From positions 1 to 64,000 of the forward strand of contig JBARBI010000031.1 of the NCBI GenBank assembly GCA_049792875.1: a DNA stretch of 64,000 nucleotides. The letters run 5' to 3'. Every line of letters starts with the position of its first letter. Positions within the stretch are counted from its first letter, which is position 1. The stretch comes from Sulfotelmatobacter sp049792875 (GTDB taxonomy: Bacteria > Acidobacteriota > Terriglobia > Terriglobales > Acidobacteriaceae). The translations under genes and the position numbers were made by a program. This document shows positions 61,567-64,000 of the stretch, one piece after another. The notes beneath the pieces are model-generated. The model saw only the letters and a list, made by a program, of their open reading frames with translations, searched no databases and was not told the DNA's origin.

Positions 61567-63381
61567 ATGCTGGAACGTCTGGGATTTCATCGCCTTCTGC
61601 TCATCCTTGCCGCCGCTTTAGTCTTTGCTGCCGCCTCGACTCCAGTACCGCAGGCGGATCCCAATCGCTACCTCAACGACATCAAGTCGCTCGCCGCTCC
61701 GGAAATGGAAGGCCGTGGTGCGGGGACCAAAGGCCTGACACACGCCGAACATCTCATTGAAAAGCGTTACAAAGAACTCGGTCTTGAACCCGCCGGGGTA
61801 AACGGCTACGCGCAGCCTTTCACGGTTGTCACGGGTGCGCGCCTCAAGTCCGACAACCACTTCGTGATCCGGGCGGACGGATCCAAGAATGATCTGAAAA
61901 TCGATCAGGACTTCGTGCCGTTCAGTTTTTCGGCGTCTGGCCAGGTCGCGGCCCCACTAGTGTTCGCGGGATACGGCGCCACGGCGGACGAGTTCCACTA
62001 TGACGACTATGCCGGACTCGACGTCAAAGACAAGATCGTGCTCGTGCTGCGCTACGAACCGTCAGGCTTTGGGGAAAAGAGCGGCAACCACGGACTTACA
62101 CAACACTCCCAGCTCATCACCAAGGCCATCAATGCGCGCAATCACGGGGCGAAGGCGGTGGTCATCCTCAACGGGAAACTGGGAGGTGGAGAACAAGATC
62201 TTCTAACCCGCTTTGGCAGTGTCAGCGGTCCGGAAAATGTCGGCATTGTCATGGTGCAGGTAAAGAATGCGGCGGCCGAATCCTGGTTCCAGTCCGCCGG
62301 AAAATCGATGAAGGACGTGCAAGAGCAGATCAACTCGGCCACCAAGCCCGCGTCGTTCGGCTTCCCCGAAACCCTTCATGTGTCACTCCACATTGACATC
62401 GAGACCACCCGCGCCACGGTCAACAACGTGTTGGCGTGGCTGCCGGGCCAATCGGACGAATACGTCATCATCGGGGCCCACTATGATCATCTGGGCCGGG
62501 GTAACTTCGATTCGTTGGCCCCGTCGCAGATCGGTCAAATTCATCCCGGGGCTGACGATAATGCCAGCGGCACCGCCGGAGTTCTCGAACTCGCGCGCCT
62601 GCTCGCCCCGCGACGCGGACAACTGAAACGCAGCCTCCTTTTCATGGATTTTGCCGGAGAAGAACTGGGGTTGCTAGGCTCTGCCGCTTGGGTGAAGGAT
62701 CCCACCCGGCCTCTGGCGAAAGCCGTGGCCATGCTCAACATGGACATGATCGGGCGGATCAAAGATGACAAAGTCTATATCGGCGGGGTCGGCACCGGTT
62801 CTAGTTTCAAGGCCGTCCTTGAGCAGGGGCAGAAAGACTCATCTTTTCAGATCGAGTACTCCGCCGGTGGCTACGCTTCGAGCGACCACACGTCATTCGT
62901 AGCCAAGAAGATTCCCGTGCTGTTTTTCTTTTCCGGCCTGCACTCGGATTACCACAAGCCGTCCGACACCTGGGACAAAATCAATGCCCCTTCGGCCGCG
63001 CGCCTGCTTGACCTGGTGGGGAGCGTCGCGGTTCAACTGGCCAGCGCGCCCGACCCACCCGTGTTTCAGGTGGTTGCCGAAGACAAGCCACTCGCGGGCG
63101 CTGGAGGAGGAGGCTACGGTCCTTACTTCGGATCCATTCCCGACTTTGGCCAAACTGAAAATGGCGTGAAGTTTTCCGACGTAAAGCCGAACTCTCCAGC
63201 TGCGAAGGCTGGACTGAAAGCGGGAGATATCTTGATCCGGTTTGGCGACAAGCCCATCAAGAATCTGTACGACTTCACCGACGCGCTGCGACGCAGCAAG
63301 GTAGGAGATGTAGTCGAAGTGAAAGTTCTGCGCGATGGTCAGCCCATCACGGCGAGCGTAAAACTCGAACAACGCAAATAG
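61567..63381 (+). CDS. Exported M28 family metallopeptidase with PA and PDZ domains
   Basis: The 604-residue protein starts with a signal peptide (FHRLLLILAAALVFAAAS). A protease-associated domain (~ 120-250) precedes the zinc peptidase core, whose ligands lie in GAHYDHLG (~302-309), HPGADDNASGTAG (~326-338), DFAGEELGLLG (~ 360-370), MLNMDMIGR (~ 390) and SSDHTSF (~437-443). A C-terminal PDZ domain (~525-600; VKPNSPAAKAGLKAGDILIRF) follows. It is a periplasmic aminopeptidase-type enzyme. ATG 61567 gives a normal signal peptide. Confidence 0.92.
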   Translation: MLERLGFHRLLLILAAALVFAAASTPVPQADPNRYLNDIKSLAAPEMEGRGAGTKGLTHAEHLIEKRYKELGLEPAGVNGYAQPFTVVTGARLKSDNHFVIRADGSKNDLKIDQDFVPFSFSASGQVAAPLVFAGYGATADEFHYDDYAGLDVKDKIVLVLRYEPSGFGEKSGNHGLTQHSQLITKAINARNHGAKAVVILNGKLGGGEQDLLTRFGSVSGPENVGIVMVQVKNAAAESWFQSAGKSMKDVQEQINSATKPASFGFPETLHVSLHIDIETTRATVNNVLAWLPGQSDEYVIIGAHYDHLGRGNFDSLAPSQIGQIHPGADDNASGTAGVLELARLLAPRRGQLKRSLLFMDFAGEELGLLGSAAWVKDPTRPLAKAVAMLNMDMIGRIKDDKVYIGGVGTGSSFKAVLEQGQKDSSFQIEYSAGGYASSDHTSFVAKKIPVLFFFSGLHSDYHKPSDTWDKINAPSAARLLDLVGSVAVQLASAPDPPVFQVVAEDKPLAGAGGGGYGPYFGSIPDFGQTENGVKFSDVKPNSPAAKAGLKAGDILIRFGDKPIKNLYDFTDALRRSKVGDVVEVKVLRDGQPITASVKLEQRK

Positions 63382-63457
63382 GCTCGAACCGCGCTGCGCT
63401 CCTCCCGCCGCGCTGCCTCAATCCCTTATAATCGTCGGTCAAACCGAGAGGAATCCT

Positions 63458-64000
63458 TTGCCCTTCGACGACCTTCGCCAGTGGATCGCCGCGCTCGACC
63501 GCGCCGGTCAACTCAAGCGTATCCAGACCGAAGCCGATCCTATTCTTGAGATTGCCGAAATCACAGATCGCGCCTCCAAGAGTCGCGATGCCAGCGCCGT
63601 TCTGGGTGGTCCGGCCCTGCTCTTTCAAAACCTGAAGGACCATCCGGGCGGACAAGTTCTGATCAATCAGTTCGGTTCCGACGCTCGCATGAAGCTCGCG
63701 CTCGGCGTCAATTCCTTCGACGAGATCGCGGGTCGCATTCGCATGTTCATGGATGTTAAATCTCCCCAGGGTTTTCTCGACAAGCTCAAGATGCTTCCTC
63801 TTCTGACCGAAGCCGGGAAATTCTTCCCGCGCACGGTGCCCACCGGGCCTTGTAAAGAGGTCATTCAGCGCGACAACTTCTCACTGCTCGACTTCCCTGT
63901 CCTGCAATGCTGGCCCAAAGACGCCGGACGCTTTATCACTTTGCCCTGCGTTACAACGCGCGACCCCAGGTCCGCAAAACGCAACCTCGGCATGTACCGG
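63458..64000 (+). CDS. UbiD-family decarboxylase, partial at window edge
   Basis: The frame starts at TTG 63458, five bases after GAGAGGA, and stays open to the right edge (about 181 codons). It reads PFDDLRQWIAALDRAGQLKRI, then ITDRASKSRDASAVLGGPALLFQN and NFSLLDFPVLQCWPKDAGRFIT, as in the N-terminal half of UbiD enzymes, which use prenylated FMN to decarboxylate aromatic acids. Ubiquinone/menaquinone synthesis or aromatic acid breakdown are both possible, and the missing C-terminal half holds the family's active-site residues. Confidence 0.88.
   Translation, partial: MPFDDLRQWIAALDRAGQLKRIQTEADPILEIAEITDRASKSRDASAVLGGPALLFQNLKDHPGGQVLINQFGSDARMKLALGVNSFDEIAGRIRMFMDVKSPQGFLDKLKMLPLLTEAGKFFPRTVPTGPCKEVIQRDNFSLLDFPVLQCWPKDAGRFITLPCVTTRDPRSAKRNLGMYR

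Overview
The window is high-GC, gene-dense bacterial chromosome. Its gene content (iso-branched 2-oxoacid:ferredoxin oxidoreductase, Hox hydrogenase, TonB-domain proteins, M28/PDZ secreted peptidase, many short palindromic intergenic repeats) and the style of the hypothetical proteins point to an Acidobacteriota member, probably of the Terriglobia (Koribacter/Sulfotelmatobacter-like). That assignment is inference from family resemblance, not from a marker gene.

Layout. 1-2251 holds nfnB-nfnA (minus), an electron-bifurcating ferredoxin/NAD(P)H transhydrogenase. 2413-3090 is a vapBC toxin-antitoxin pair with its operator. 3241-6222 is a large protein joining two receiver-like domains to a PEP/pyruvate-binding ATP-grasp domain. 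6442-7512 encodes an ECF-type sigma factor and a small membrane protein. 7788-9185 is gdhA. 9603-20006 is one long minus-strand hydrogenase locus, hoxEFUYH-hoxW-hypF-hypC-hypD-hypE. 20134-22385 is a SpoIIE phosphatase and a tandem universal stress protein. 22534-28739 is a minus-strand run: TonB protein, OsmC, an RsbRD-like protein, a CoA-transferase, ferredoxin, and the alpha and fused beta-gamma subunits of a VorB-type 2-oxoacid:ferredoxin oxidoreductase. 29854-29928 is tRNA-Gly(CCC). 30178-46418 is a mixed metabolic region: Tat-exported amidase, ABC-2 exporter, amino-acid permease next to a D-threonine-aldolase-like enzyme, VOC, RidA, a GAF-TonB fusion, an orphan nuoB, an alcohol dehydrogenase and XdhC. 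It continues with a MocA-like protein. 47416-48905 is an IS110/IS1111-type element with a candidate bridge RNA, and a damaged zinc-ribbon gene abuts it. 51221-55136 is a compact plus-strand run (HAD phosphatase, IscU-like scaffold, B12-binding-like protein, fRMsr GAF protein, thioredoxin-fold protein, MutT). 55176-57865 is an Nramp-related transporter with a soluble PRC/MgtE-N/CBS partner. 58082-63381 holds two MacB-type permeases, an esterase and an M28 peptidase. A ubiD-family gene runs off the right edge.

How it may work together. NfnAB, the Vor complex and its ferredoxin, GdhA and the NAD-coupled Hox hydrogenase all exchange electrons among ferredoxin, NADH, NADPH and H2. CRP/FNR-type palindromes (TGTGA-N6-TCACA) lie upstream of nfnAB, gdhA (two, 22 bp apart), the usp-spoIIE pair and the tonB-vor run. 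In three of these the site centre is 78-82 bases before the start codon. I infer a fermentation/low-oxygen redox regulon. The other candidate for a little-described system is the split magnesium module at 55176-57865. The intergenic spaces carry at least three families of short palindromic repeats, some inside the hydrogenase locus and one exactly at the stop codons of two genes.
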